Assembly: GCA_021464245.1 (NCBI GenBank)
Contig: JADCRB010000001.1
Coordinates: 7,808,152-7,872,151, forward strand
Origin: Carallia brachiata
Taxonomy: Eukaryota; Streptophyta; Magnoliopsida; Malpighiales; Rhizophoraceae
DNA length: 64,000 bases
Reading direction: 5' to 3'
Of the stretch, positions 1-12,200 are shown piece by piece (within the stretch, counting starts at the first letter, position 1; every line of letters begins with the position of its first letter). The notes under the pieces are model-generated. The model was not told the DNA's origin and searched no databases. It saw nothing but the letters and a program-made list of their open reading frames with translations. A program made the position numbers and the translations under genes.

Positions 1-350
1 AAAACAGCTGCCTAAATTTGTCAAAACCGTTGCCTTATCCATTCCAAACTGCTGCACATTTTATTGAAAACTGCCGCCATAGCCTCCTAAAATCTGCTGC
101 ATTATCCTATCAAAACCGCAGCCTTTTTGTGTGAAAACTATTGTCATTTATAAGGAGTATCGCTTTATAAAACCTTTACATAACAATTTTAGTTAGCATT
201 GCAATAGCTTTGAAAACTGCTGCATGAAGCTTATTGCTATGCCATCATAATGCAGCGGTTGAAACACCGCTGTTTTAGATAACAGGCAGTAATCTTAGGC
301 CTTTAGGCAGCGGTATTTAACCGCTGCTAAATGCCTTTTATGATGTAGTG
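1..350. mobile_element. CACTA (En/Spm-like) transposon terminus, partial
   Basis: Read on the minus strand from position 350, the sequence begins CACTACA, the hallmark terminus of CACTA DNA transposons. Inside it lies an inverted subterminal motif, GCAGCGGT paired with ACCGCTGC, at about 307-327, with another copy at about 253-273. Variants such as AAAACTGCTGC and AAAACCGC recur through 1-240, as expected for subterminal transposase-binding arrays. Only one end is in the window, and the element continues past the left edge. No transposase coding is visible, so whether the element is autonomous is unknown. Family assignment rests on the terminus and the subterminal repeats. Confidence 0.72.
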
Positions 351-589
351 TGTACACCCTAGCAATTTTGTACATCCAGTAATTACGAGCGTAGCCCGCA
401 GTAATTAAAGCATGTCGAATCGTCTTCAACTTAATAAACCTTGAGAGAATTTCTTTCCAGGGTCCATAAATGCCCTTTTTTTAGTTAAAATTTCTTTCGA
501 ATATTAATATTTATCTTTTTTTTTGGTGCATCGAATATTAAATTTTAGAGCGTTTGTACATCTCCCAAGCTTTTTGTCTTGAAAAATAT

Positions 590-720
590 CTCGAACGAAA
601 CTATAACTGTTATTTTTGAAATAGTGACTGATATTTTTTTAATATAAAAATAATCGGTATTTTAAAAATATCAGTGTTCATTTCAAAAATATCAGTATTC
701 ATTTTAAAAATATTAATTGT
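590..720. repeat. AT-rich dispersed repeat, related to 63125-63235
   Basis: An AT-rich stretch of short phrases built around GATATTTTT, TTTAAAAATAT and CATTTCAAAAAT. A clearly similar string in the same orientation lies near 63125-63235, more than 60 kb away. No coding is seen. It is probably a fragment of a dispersed non-coding repeat. Confidence 0.4.
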
Positions 721-984
721 CGTTTCAATTATAACAAATTTTAAAATAAAAATTATTGGGATAGCAATTTTTTTTCTAATTTTTATCCCTACCACAACGA
801 ACTGGCAAAAAATAACCAATTGGAGGTTCTTATGGCCGAGCCGCCCGTCATCAATAGTAGCATAGACATCAACCTTAGCCTTTCACTAACATAAGGCTGA
901 CAACAAAATGTACTTATAAATTTACATTGAAATGCTTGTATAACTCATATAAAATTAAATTATATCAACTGATAGAATTATTAG

Positions 985-2365
985 AATTAGTAAGGCCTAC
1001 CTAACAATCATTTTTCAATGACTCTTAAAAAAGGCCTTAGGGCAGGCAGTCAATAGTATTTCCCTTCTATTACATATATGCTACCTTATGTATTTATATT
1101 ACTGTCATTTCTGACATATTAAGTTTTTCATTATAGGTATAAAATAAACAAAACTGGAATACTATTTATTCATAACGTATACGCATTAAACTAGAAGGAG
1201 AAGATCAATTATAAAATTTTTATCTACCAGTAAGGCATTGTCGAGTAAAATTTTCTGATAAAAGGAAAATGAAACATCATTTCAAAGTTATCAAAAAGAG
1301 TCTAATTTAAAGATAAAAAAAAAAAAAGAGTTTGGTTTAGATGCTACGGTGGCTTAATCAAAACATGTAATTTAGAAGTTTTACGTTTGAATCATTAGAA
1401 AGAAAAAATAAGATATATCGGAAAAAAGAGGCTCACAAAAATCAATTATGGGTACCACAGCTTCTTACTATCTTGTTACTTACCTACTCAAATGTCACGA
1501 ATTATTAATTAACAAAGGTGCGAGTTTATATTATATTATTATAACCGATAATCGTTGATTGTTACATATTTATAATCTTCATTATTAGTTATTAACATTT
1601 ATTAAAAGACGTTAACTTACACGATGTTGTCTGTTATGGTGACTAGAGTCAGTAAGACCTACCGAATATGTTTGTAATTGATGACTGACAAAAAAGCAAT
1701 AGAGGACTCATTATCCCTTTTATAACCTATATGTTACTTTATATGGTTTTTGACATATAACTTTCCTTCTATGTATAAAAAAAAAAAGATGACTGCAATA
1801 TTATGTATTCATAATGACTGTGCGTAACACCAGAGTATAACATTAATTTTAAAAACTTTATTTAGTATAATACATTTTCTAGAAACACTTTTGATGAAGG
1901 AAAGGAGAACGTTATTTCAAAGTTTTTATAAAATGGTCAAGTTTGTCGCCAATCACAATATGTTGTAGTAGAGTTATATAAACCCCAATTTCAAATTTCG
2001 GGTTTAATAAGAAAATATAAAATTTATAAGAATATAAAATTTCACAAAAATCAATTATAAGCATCACAAGTCGGTCATCATCTTATTACTTATCTATTAA
2101 AATATCCTGAATCATCCATTAATAAAGATACGAGTTTATATTATATTATTATGATCGATGATCAACGGTAATAATATAGTTATGGTCTCCATTATTAATT
2201 ATAAATATTATCATCATCTTATTACTTACCTATTAAAATATCCAGAATCATCAATTAACAAAAATACAAATTTACATTATATTATTAGTTTATTACAATA
2301 GACAATGATGATAGTAACATGGTTACTGTCTCTATTATTAATTATAAACATATATCAAAAGATAA
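985..2365. repeat. Diverged tandem repeat array (about 2.3 units)
   Basis: Two diverged units start with similar phrases (AGTAAGGCCTACC near 990 and AGTAAGACCTACC near 1650). Each contains a block with TTATTACTTACCTATTAAAATATCC-like text, then TTTATATTATATTATTAT, then a terminal phrase close to TCATTATTAATTATAAA. That block is seen at about 1470-1605, 2065-2210 and 2215-2360, so the last copy is a partial unit. The array is extremely AT-rich with no coding potential. It sits between the CACTA end and the CLASSY gene and may derive from an old duplicated transposon or spacer. Confidence 0.5.
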
Positions 2366-2839
2366 AAAAATATTTAACTAAAGATTATTTATAACGTAAT
2401 ATATAAATCATATATACATATATATTTTTTTGGCGTCAATTAACCTGTGTCTATATAAGACTTCTAAACTAATGTGGGCCCGCGTAAGCTGGAAACATCA
2501 ATCACAGCCGTGAATTTGAGAGATTGACATACCTAACCCACACGAGTTTATCAACACAGCCGGTCCATTACCGCAGCTATAAATGTTAATACGTAACAGA
2601 CAGTAAAAAGTGACCAAACTGCCCAGCACCACCGGAACGCTAGAGGACTAACAGTAGACCATGAATTGAATTGGGTGGGAACTGGGTCATGCAACAGCTT
2701 CGCACAAAACTCGATGCTCTCAGTCTCAGACAACCTTTTTCTTTTTCTTTTTTTTTTCTTTTGTTTTTTAGGCTGTTTTTTTTTTAATAGAATTTTCCGC
2801 CCCACTGTTCTCTTTTTAAGTGTTGTTGCTCATTTCTCC

Positions 2840-4188
2840 AGGAGTGGACCAGACCAGACCAGACCAGTGTGTGTTAGATTTATTACATTAATTTCACTCT
2901 TCAACAGCCTGGTCTCAGTCTCAGTCTTAGTCTCTCAGAGGCTCCAGACTCTCTCTTTCTCAGTGATAACCTTGCCGGAATCTCGCCCTCTTTGGTCAAA
3001 CCCCCACCCTTTATTTGCCTTTTACCGATACCCCTCTCAGGGATTTTCGGGTAAAGTTTACTTTACCGGAGCGTTTTTCTGTTCCTTTCCTCAATTGGGT
3101 TTGTATTTTATTTTTCCGAATGCATTTTTATTGGGTGTTTAAGGCAATCTTCTGTTGTTTTCTCCCTTTTAGACTTAGTCTGCCATAAGCCAGCCCGCAT
3201 AACTGATATGCTGTTCAGTTTTGTTTTGTTTTTTATTTCTTTTTTTGAGTTTCATCACTTCTTGTAAGATTTTTTTTTTTTGGTTTTTTTTTTTTTAATG
3301 CTTCTATATATGTGTGATCAGTTTCTCTTTGCTCTTTTTAGAGGGTCTGTGTGGGAATGGCCTTGTTTTCCCCATATTGGGGGGGGGGGGTGATGGTTGA
3401 ATTCATTCATTCATTCAGTTTTGATATTGTGATGTCTTCTTCTACTTCTTGCATGTGAAACCCGATGCTCTCCACACATAATCGCTTGTCTTTTTGTCAT
3501 TTATGATGTTATCATGCTTTTAATGCTGTAGATATAAATAATGATATGTTTACTTATTTGTGCTTCAGAAAAAGGAAGATATTTTAGGTACCATTCTAAG
3601 CTGATATTGTTCAAATCACAAAAGAAAAAAAAAAAAAAGGAAAGAAAAAGAAACCAGCGAGATTGTTGGATTTTATTATGATCAATAATAAGTCGTTGCT
3701 TTTCATCATGAATATTGAAACGATTCCAGTAGCAGTGAGCTATTAGCTTATTGGTTTTTGCTTATGAATCTATACTCATAAGATTATTTTTTATAGAACA
3801 GATTACGATTTTGTTTGTGGTTTTGGCAACAGGGTTCCTCGCTATCCCATATAAGAGTCCGTGTTAATTCAAACTAGCCGATAATTTTTTTTTTTTTTTG
3901 TAAAAAAAAAAAAACAGAGAAAGAAAAGGTCACAACAATGCGTGTGCTTGCTTTTGTTGGCATGGATGGTGGAAGCGGTGGCACTGTAGACAATCACATT
4001 GACGCTTGTAAAATATGAAATCCACTTCCCTGCAATTTTGGTAGTTACAAGAATCCAACGTTTCTTCTGTGTCTGAATGATCATTGGTTCAAGAAAATGA
4101 AAATTTGCCTTACTGGATGGTATTGCATTTGCAGCAGTCACCTTTTTTAAGGGTTGTTTGAAGCAATAATCCTGCTGGGTGATGAATA
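2840..4188 (+). promoter_or_regulatory. Probable promoter, 5' UTR and leader intron of CLASSY gene
   Basis: This is pyrimidine-rich sequence directly upstream of the CLASSY start at 4189, with long T runs, CTCTCTCTTTCTC near 2950 and a G10 run near 3380. Plant genes of this class often carry a leader exon and a long leader intron. The T-rich stretch and a possible acceptor (GGCAACAG near 3831) fit that, but no transcript evidence is available. Apparent small open frames here have no recognisable family. Confidence 0.3.
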
Positions 4189-7100
4189 ATGAAGAGAAAG
4201 TATTTGCATCAATCCCAGCATCCCTTTGATGCACACCGTAAGCATTATCGTCTACCCTTCCTCTTTCCAGATTTCCCCCTTACTTTCTCTGCAATGAGAC
4301 GTCACTTCTGTATATGCTTCAAAAATAAAAATATGCATCGACCTGTAGTGATGGAACCATTTATTTTTCGTCTTGAGGGAGGGTCATAACTTGTAGTACG
4401 TGTAGAGGAGGGGATTGGTAGGAGGTAGGATTTGAACTCCCGACCTACTTGGACATATAGCCCGGTAAGCAATTGGGCAACACCAGCTGGTTGTCGACTT
4501 GTTGTGAACCATTAGATTAATGACTTGTAGAATATTTGAAATATTTTGGCATCATTATTTAGAGTCACTTTAAAGGTTTTAGTTGTAAAGATGGACTGAT
4601 CTTAAGTAGTTAAGATGATGAAAATGATACATTTTCATACGAAGAGCGCAAAAAATTAATCCATAGTAGTTAGTGAAATTTTTGTTGTAGCAACACCAAC
4701 ACCTTGTCTTTGTTCCTGACATCACTTTGCTTGTAATTCATCCAACAGCTTTTGAGGCCTTGCGGGATGGCTCATGGCATAGTGTGGAGTTCATTGAAAT
4801 TAGGGATGGGATTATGACCATAAATTTTACGGATAGTCAGGAGTTAATTGTAAAGAATGGTCCATATCCTAACATTCGCGTAAAGTCAAGAAAAGCGACT
4901 TCATCTGATTGCACCTGCATTTTGAGGCCTGGTGTTGATGTTTGTGTGCTTTCATCCCCTCAGCTTACAGAAGGTTCACAGGAAGAGAATGCAGAACCTG
5001 TAAGTAACTTGATTTCTCATGCTGCTATGAATTTCTTTTGCCTACATAACCTGCCAGCAATACACAGTCATCATGCAGCTTAAAACTAATTACTTGTTGA
5101 TTTTCAACATATCTTTCACTTTGAAAATTCAAGTTTCCATATTGACCATTGACTGGATTCTCATTGTAGGACTGGGTTGATGCCAGGGTAAGTTCTATAG
5201 AGAGGAAACCTCATGATTCTCAATGCTCATGCAAGTTTTTTGTTAATCTCTATATTGAGCAAGGTCCACTGGGTTCGGAGAAAGCAAGGCTTAGTAAAGA
5301 CACTGAAGAACTTGGCATAGACCGAATTTCCATCCTTCAAAAGCTTGACAATAATCCTTGCGAAGGGCGGTCTTACCGTTGGAGATACTCTGAGGACTGC
5401 TCTTCAGTACAAAGGAGTAAATTATTTTGGGTGAAGTTCTCATCCGATCTGACATGGCTACTTGTTACTTCTGTTCTGAAGCAGTTTACTTTCGATATAA
5501 GATCGGTGCAAAACAAGATTGTCTATCAAATTTTGGGTATTGATGATGACGACAGTTCAGTAAAGTCTTATCAACAACCCCGTTCAATAAGTTTCAAAGT
5601 GGACAATGGTATTTTAATTCCCATTGTGGTCCAATGTGATGCTGATGATAGCAGTGAGGCAGCTTCACCTTGTAGCATGTATGGGGCTGAAATATCACCC
5701 GTGCATGATGTTTCAAACTTGAGGCGATCTAAGCGACGAAATGTACAACCTGAGCGCTTCCTTGCTTGTGATATTCCTCCAGAGATGGATGTTGGATGGG
5801 TTCGAACAATGCCATACAAGACAGAAAAATGGAAAGACGAAGATATGGATTTACCATTGTCCTACTTTCTTTTGGCACGTGCAAGTGGTTTTCAAGATGA
5901 AACAGAGGGTGAAACAGAAATCCATTTCCCTAAACCGGATCCCTTTGAGGATTTACCTGATTCAATAACCAAGACTAAACCAAGAGAGGTTGATTCAAGC
6001 ATAGCCAAGGCTAATAGAGAAGCACGTAAATCTCAACTTGCAATTGTTCCTGTATGTTCGGGAAGTAATCCAATAGCATATGAACGGTTAAATTCCCCTG
6101 TTAAGGCTCCAGTTAATTATTCACGAAAGATTAATGGAATCTGCTCTTATTATAGAAGGAAAGGGTACTCTGCTGCACGAAAGAAAGATAACTTTGAATT
6201 GGAGGATATGGTGTTAGAAAGCGGATGGGGAGGAAAAGCGTCTTTTAGCAGAGTTCAAGCTATGAGACACCGTCCATACGCCCAAATAAAGATGATTCCT
6301 GCGAGACAGTGATACGTAGGAAGAGAACTTTAAGTGCCGGTGCATACAATAAACTAATAAATTCTTACATGAAGAACATTGACTCCACAATTAAGTCAAG
6401 GGGAGAGGAACCTCATATTATGGACCAGTGGGAAGCATTCAAATCAAAAGGCCGCACGGGCAATAGGGTTAAAATGATGGAACCATTGGCAACTGAGGAT
6501 GAGGAAGAAGATTCAGAAACTGAAATGTTATGGAGAGAGATGGAAATATGCATGGCATCAGCTTATCTTCTTGAAGAAAATGAGGTATAACTCACATATT
6601 CATCCGGATTTGATTATCTTGTTAGGCTCATCCAAACATTGTGTGAAGTTTGTGTAGATACATTCATATGTGTTGCATTGTGTATTCTCTACTGCTCATT
6701 TGGTACAATGATTGTCAGGCTCGGGTTTCAACTCACAAAATGAGCGAATCAAGTGAATATTGCCAGCATGAATTCAAACTGGATGAAGAAATTGGGATCC
6801 TTTGCCGCATATGTGGTTTTGTGAGAAGTGAAATCAAATATGTATCAGCACCATTTGTAAGTCAAATTGGAAATCCGCTGGTCTTAAGTGCATTTCTTGC
6901 AGCTTCTGCCTTTTTCATATACATTTTTTTCAATAGATCAATCATTTTAAATTTGCAATCTTCGTTCTGCTGTAACTGCAGATTAGGCTTCTTCTCATAT
7001 GTAGTGTCATGGAGATATTGGAGGGGAAAAAGTAACATTGAGTCTGAAACTTTTCATATGATATTTGGAGGAAACCCAACATCATATGCTGTGTAGTTTA

Positions 7101-9229
7101 CAATTTCTTAGAAGGGGTTTCACCCCAGGATCATGCTCTGGACAGTGTATTTACAAATTCTGTTCATTCAGCATCTACTGCTATATCTATTAGAATTATA
7201 ATTTGACTGCTTTAAAAGGTCATCTAACTGCTATAGTTCGTCTTTGCACCAGGTGGAAAACACAGGCTGGAATGCAGAACATAAGCCATGGAACGACAAA
7301 AATTCAGAGCCTATGCCTGATGAATATGAGGACTTGAATCTTTTCAGTAGTCATGCTTCCTCTGCCAGCATGCCTCCATCTGAAGAAAACAATAATGTGT
7401 GGGCTTTGATACCTGAGCTTAGAAATAAATTGCACATGCACCAGAAAAAGGCTTTTGAGTTTCTGTGGCGAAATATTGCTGGTTCTATGGTTCCAGCACG
7501 TATGGAAAAAGCATCAAAGAAGATAGGTGGTTGTGTCGTCTCTCATACTCCTGGTGCTGGCAAGACTTTTCTTATCATTGCTTTCCTTGTTAGCTACTTA
7601 AAATTGTTTCCAGGTAGACGGCCCTTGGTCCTTGCTCCAAAGACAACTCTGTATACCTGGTACAAGGAATTCATTAAATGGCAAATTCCTGTCCCAGTTC
7701 ATCTAATTCATGGACGCAGAACCTATAGTGCCTTCAGGCAGAAGTCATCAGTAGTGACATTTCGAGGTGATCTAAAACCCAGTCTAGATGTGATGCATGT
7801 TCTCGATTGCCTAGAGAAAATTCAGAAGTGGCATGCACAACCAAGTGTTCTTGTGATGGGTTATACCTCGTTTCTTACATTGATGCGAGAAGATGCAAAG
7901 TTTGCTCACAGAAAATATATGGCCAAAGTATTGCGAGAAAGCCCAGGAATCCTTGTACTAGATGAAGGCCACAATCCAAGGAGCACGAAAATCAAGGCTG
8001 AGAAAGGTTCTGATGAAAGTGGAAACAGATCTAAGGGTGCTGCTTTCAGGTACTCTGTTTCAGAATAATTTCTGTGAATATTTCAACACTCTTTGCCTGG
8101 CAAGACCAAAGTTTATAAGAGAAGTTTTGAGGCGATTGGACCCTAAGTTCAAGAGGAAGAAACAAGGGAAGGAAAAGGCACGCCATCTGTTGGAATCCCG
8201 AGCAAGAAAACTCTTTTTGATAACATTGCAAAGAAAGTTGACTCCAGTAATTTAGAAGAACAAAAACAGGGCTTAAAAATGCTCAGAAAAATGACTAACA
8301 GGTTTATCGATGTCTATGAAAGTGGATCTTCTGATGGTCTTCCAGGTCTACAGATCTACACCATATTGATGAATTCAACAGATATACAGCATGATGTTTT
8401 GACGAAAATTCACAAAATTATGGCCACTTACCCTGGATTCCCACTGGAATTGGAGCTTTTGATAACTCTCGCATCGATACACCCTTGGCTGATCACAACT
8501 TCTAACTGTGTTAACAAATTCTTCAGTTCCCGTGAGTTGAGGGAGCTTGAGAAACTACAGTTTGAATGTCGAAAAGGGTCAAAAGTGATGTTTGTTCTGA
8601 ATCTTGTGTATCGTGTTGTCAGGAAGGAGAAAGTTTTGATATTTTGCCACAACATTGCACCTATCAATCTCTTTCTAGGCTTGTTTGAGAAGGTCTTTAG
8701 GTGGCAGAAGGGCAGAGAAATTCTGGTTCTAACGGGGGACCTAGAGCTGTTCGAACGAGGAAGAGTGATGGACAAGTTTGAGGAGCCTGGCAGCCCCTCA
8801 AGGGTGCTGCTCGCATCCATTACAGCCTGTGCTGAAGGCATCAGCTTGACAGCAGCCTCACGTGTAATTATGATGGATTCGGAGTGGAATCCCTCCAAGA
8901 CAAGGCAAGCTATTGCGCGTGCTTTTCGACCAGGTCAACAGAAGGTGGTTTACGTCTATCAGCTCCTGGCAACTAGGACACTTGAAGAAGACAAGTACCG
9001 TAGAACAACATGGAAAGAGTGGGTGTCAAGTATGATATTCAGTGAGGCCTTTGTGGAGGACCCGTCTCGCTGGCAAGCTGAAAAGATTGAAGATGATGTG
9101 TTGAGGGAGATTGTGGGGGAGGACCGCGTTAAGTCCTTCCATATGATAATGAAAAACGAGAAGGCCTCAAGGGTTAACAATGGACTAACCAACAGTGGAC
9201 TAACTGAACTGCACAGTGATAATAAATAA
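4189..9229 (+). CDS. CLSY1: CLASSY-type SNF2 chromatin remodeler (CLSY1/2-like), three frame breaks
   Basis: CLASSY proteins are plant SNF2-family ATPases that recruit RNA polymerase IV with SHH1 for RNA-directed DNA methylation in the nucleus. Exons by GT-AG signals: 4189-4237, 4749-4999, 5170-6584, 6719-6856 and 7253-9229, about 1276 aa once frames are reconciled, near the family length. The start MKRKYLHQSQHPFDAH joins PFEALRDGSW, matching the conserved CLASSY N-terminus. A CxxC-type segment (ILCRICGFV) lies in exon 4. Helicase motifs in exon 5 are Walker A HTPGAGKT, DEGH box LVLDEGHN, LLSGTLFQNN and a C-terminal ASRVIMMDSEWNP...RAFRPGQQ block. Three single-base frame breaks occur: one base missing at about 6235-6275, an extra A in 7988-7991 and one base missing at about 8219. 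Coding is conserved on both sides of each. CLSY1 versus CLSY2 is not resolved. Confidence 0.9.
4397..4522 (-). mobile_element. SINE-like element in CLASSY intron 1
   Basis: On the minus strand the sequence GGGAGTTCAAATCCTACC matches a tRNA-type B box (GGTTCAAATCC-like), with a tRNA-like upstream part around GCTGGTGTTGCCCAATTGC. The block is flanked by the 8-bp direct repeat ACTTGTAG at 4389-4396 and 4523-4530, which fits a target-site duplication. It lies wholly within intron 1 (4238-4748). A degraded tRNA gene is less likely because there is no foldable cloverleaf. Confidence 0.5.
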
Positions 9230-12200
9230 AGACAATCTGCAAGAATTACCGCTGGTTCGTTACAAAGTCCTCGTGTCGTTCCTCCCTTTCTGGGTTTCAA
9301 TGTCATGTTTCTATATTATGATACATTACCTTCTCATCATGCAGGGCCTAAAGATTTGTGACATGGAGCTAGAGATTGGAAGGCTTGGCAAATTGCTTTA
9401 ATGGAGGCTAAACAACATAATGAGATGCTGACCACTCATCTCAGCAAGAGAAACATGACGAATAAGATGAATAAATTGCTTCATTGTTGGTTTATTGAGA
9501 CATCTTCTTTCCGAATGTTTTTTTAATTTTTTTTAAATATCATAAATTCCATTCCCCTATTTTAATCATTTTATGTTATTGTTTATTTTCATGTTAGTCC
9601 GTTGGAGACATTTGTTCTCTGTCCAAAACATAACAAGCAGGTGGTTTTCACGCCTCCATAATGTGTGTTTTATGTGGTTGTTTCGTGATATTTTAAGCAA
9701 TATGATCCTAGCTTCAAAGGGTTCTTTTTCATTATTTTCTGTTATTGTTGTCCATTAGCCATCTTTTTCTTGTTTCAAAATCCTTTCTAGCTTGCTAATC
9801 TGCACTATTGTGCAATCACGTAATCTGTCACTTGCGAAAGATAAATAGTTAATTTAATTGTTTATTTTATTTTTTTAAAATTTAATATTTTTTTTACTAT
9901 TTAAATATTTTAAATTTTTACATATTAATTTTGTGTTTATCGTTACGTCTCTGTATAACCTTTTTCATAAAATATGAGTTGTCTTTTGACAATGAAATAA
10001 ATAAAATGAATCAGTTTTTTTTAACAATAAAATAATTAGGTTATATCGTTTTACTGTGAAGAAAAGTTGTCGGAGCTTATTTTTTCATTTATGAATTAAG
10101 GTCTTTCAGAAGATGGGGGCATTAAGTCTTTCAGTTCAGGCATTGATTAAACGGTTGCTTGCTTTCCTTTTTGTCAGTAAACTTTTCTGGAGTCTGTCTT
10201 TTCTTGTTTTTCTTGTTACAAACGAGGTCAGAAAAAGAAAATAACGCCGGAACATAAAATCAAGAAATTTTAATAAGATTGTCTCAATCACTTATACTAA
10301 AAACACCGAAAATCTTTTGGTAAAATGTGGATCTCTCCGTTATCCCTTTTGTGGATTGAATAAAATACGAGGGCAGGTCCTCCACTGACCAACCAAGTAC
10401 CTCAACCTAGGTTTGAGTTGGACTTTATGGGGTCTAACCATTGCTTTCATATGATGACAACCCATTCGAAAAATGAAAAATTTCATGGTGGTATCAATCC
10501 AAAATCCAACTACATCACTTTTAGTATGGAAAATTGGGCTGCTATATGTCCGTCCAAACTCCAAAGGTAAAAACAACGTAAGGGCCCATTAAGTTGTTGC
10601 AATTTAATGCCATTTGTCTTCCTTAATGGTGCTTGCTAAATTTTTATTTTAGGGCCAGAATGAAAAGTACAAGCAAACTAGAAGTTCGAGAAGTCAATGA
10701 ACAGTAAAAAACCTTATAAAACCTCCAAAAAAAAAAAAAAAAAAAAACCAAAATTGGGGAATAAAAGCATAATTGTGGGTTTTGGCCGAAAGTTATGAGC
10801 ATTACTGGCAGACACACTACTTAATTGCCCAGCTTTATGATCAATCCAGCTTTAATTATTCGAGGATTTTAAAGTTGTTCAATGCCAAAACCATGTGCAA
10901 GTCTGGAAAGAGGAACGGTAAATCAGCTTTGAAGAAAGCATTTGGACTTTCAAAGGATGACCCCCCACTATCAGCTACTAGCCAATAAAAACACCATTCT
11001 TGTGGAATAAAGGCACAAAACTCCATGTTTATAAGGACTTCCGTTCACGAAAAAACTTCTCTTTTTTCCTTTTTTTGATAGCATACCATTCTAAGTCTAT
11101 CTATTAGGTGCAATTAAAAATTTGATGTTCGCACTGAAATTAAGGGATTTACCAACAAAAAAAACTTATATTATATATATATATATATATATATATTCTT
11201 GTTGGTTAAACATTTTTACAGTTAAACCTTATTCTATAGATTATGTGAGAACCGAGAAACGCATGAATTTGCCAACCAAGCCAACCTTTGGGTTCGTTAA
11301 TTACACGAATTTGTAATGAACCAAACTCCAATTTGGGAACAACTAAATTAGAATCTTGCAACTTGCGTCACAAATCATTCTCACCCAAAAAATTAAGTTC
11401 TTGGGAGAGATTTCAAATATGTATCATATATTCAATTTTAACACACCTCTAATAAAAAAGTTGATTGGACTTTACTACTTGTGGATCAGGTTGGTGTAGC
11501 AGTTCTAAGAAGAGGCATGATTACGTAGTTGTTACATAGTCTTTTATTTTTAGTGGTTTGTTTAAATTTTTTAGTCGTCAAAAAAAAAAAAAAAAGATAA
11601 GAAAGTTTATTCGACTGAAAGGATAAACGAAAGACAAGTCCTTATACTTGTAAAAAAATTACAATTGAATGTAAAAACTACTTGATTATAAAATTCTAAT
11701 ATCATATTAAGAAAAATTCTACCTAAAAATTTAAACTATTAGAAGTTTAAAATATAAATTATATATTAAATTCTAAAGAAAACATAAAATCTTGTCTTGG
11801 GTTATTATATGATCGTCTGCCGGACATTCATTTCTTGGCTGGCCATATTAGTCAATCAGTCTTTTAGTACATTTGGCCAATAGGAGACGTTGTTGCTGTT
11901 CATTACAATTTTTATATAGCGAGTAGTTTATAAAGTTTTGAATTGGTGTCAACGCATATAAAACCTCCAACATTGCTCCATTTTTATTGTTTTAATTAGT
12001 TCGACCTAACTGTGTGGTTTTTTTTTTTTTAATTTTTTAGTTACGCATGAAAGAATGTTTTTGCTACTACATGCATTGTACAGGAATCATTGGAATATTT
12101 TATGACCTAGGAGTTGCCAAAAGCGTTTTAATACTGAACGGCCTGAGGGTTCATGGATACAGACGTCTGATGCCTATGTACATAATACATGTATTCCATA

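Noticed and set aside
985..2365. CRISPR-like array
   Set aside because: Repeats are long, diverged and AT-rich in a plant genome, without regular unique spacers.
2666..3142. 158-codon open frame upstream of CLASSY
   Set aside because: Phe- and Ser-rich translation of a pyrimidine-rich leader with T runs. No domain, so treated as 5' UTR or promoter.
4430..4500. tRNA gene on the minus strand
   Set aside because: There is a B-box-like motif but no cloverleaf with a paired acceptor stem. Flanking 8-bp direct repeats fit a SINE better.
10773..10988. 71-codon open frame reading MWVLAESYEHYWQ...
   Set aside because: No conserved domain, no intron or promoter support and an isolated AT-rich setting. 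The start used is not an ATG. It looks like a chance open frame.
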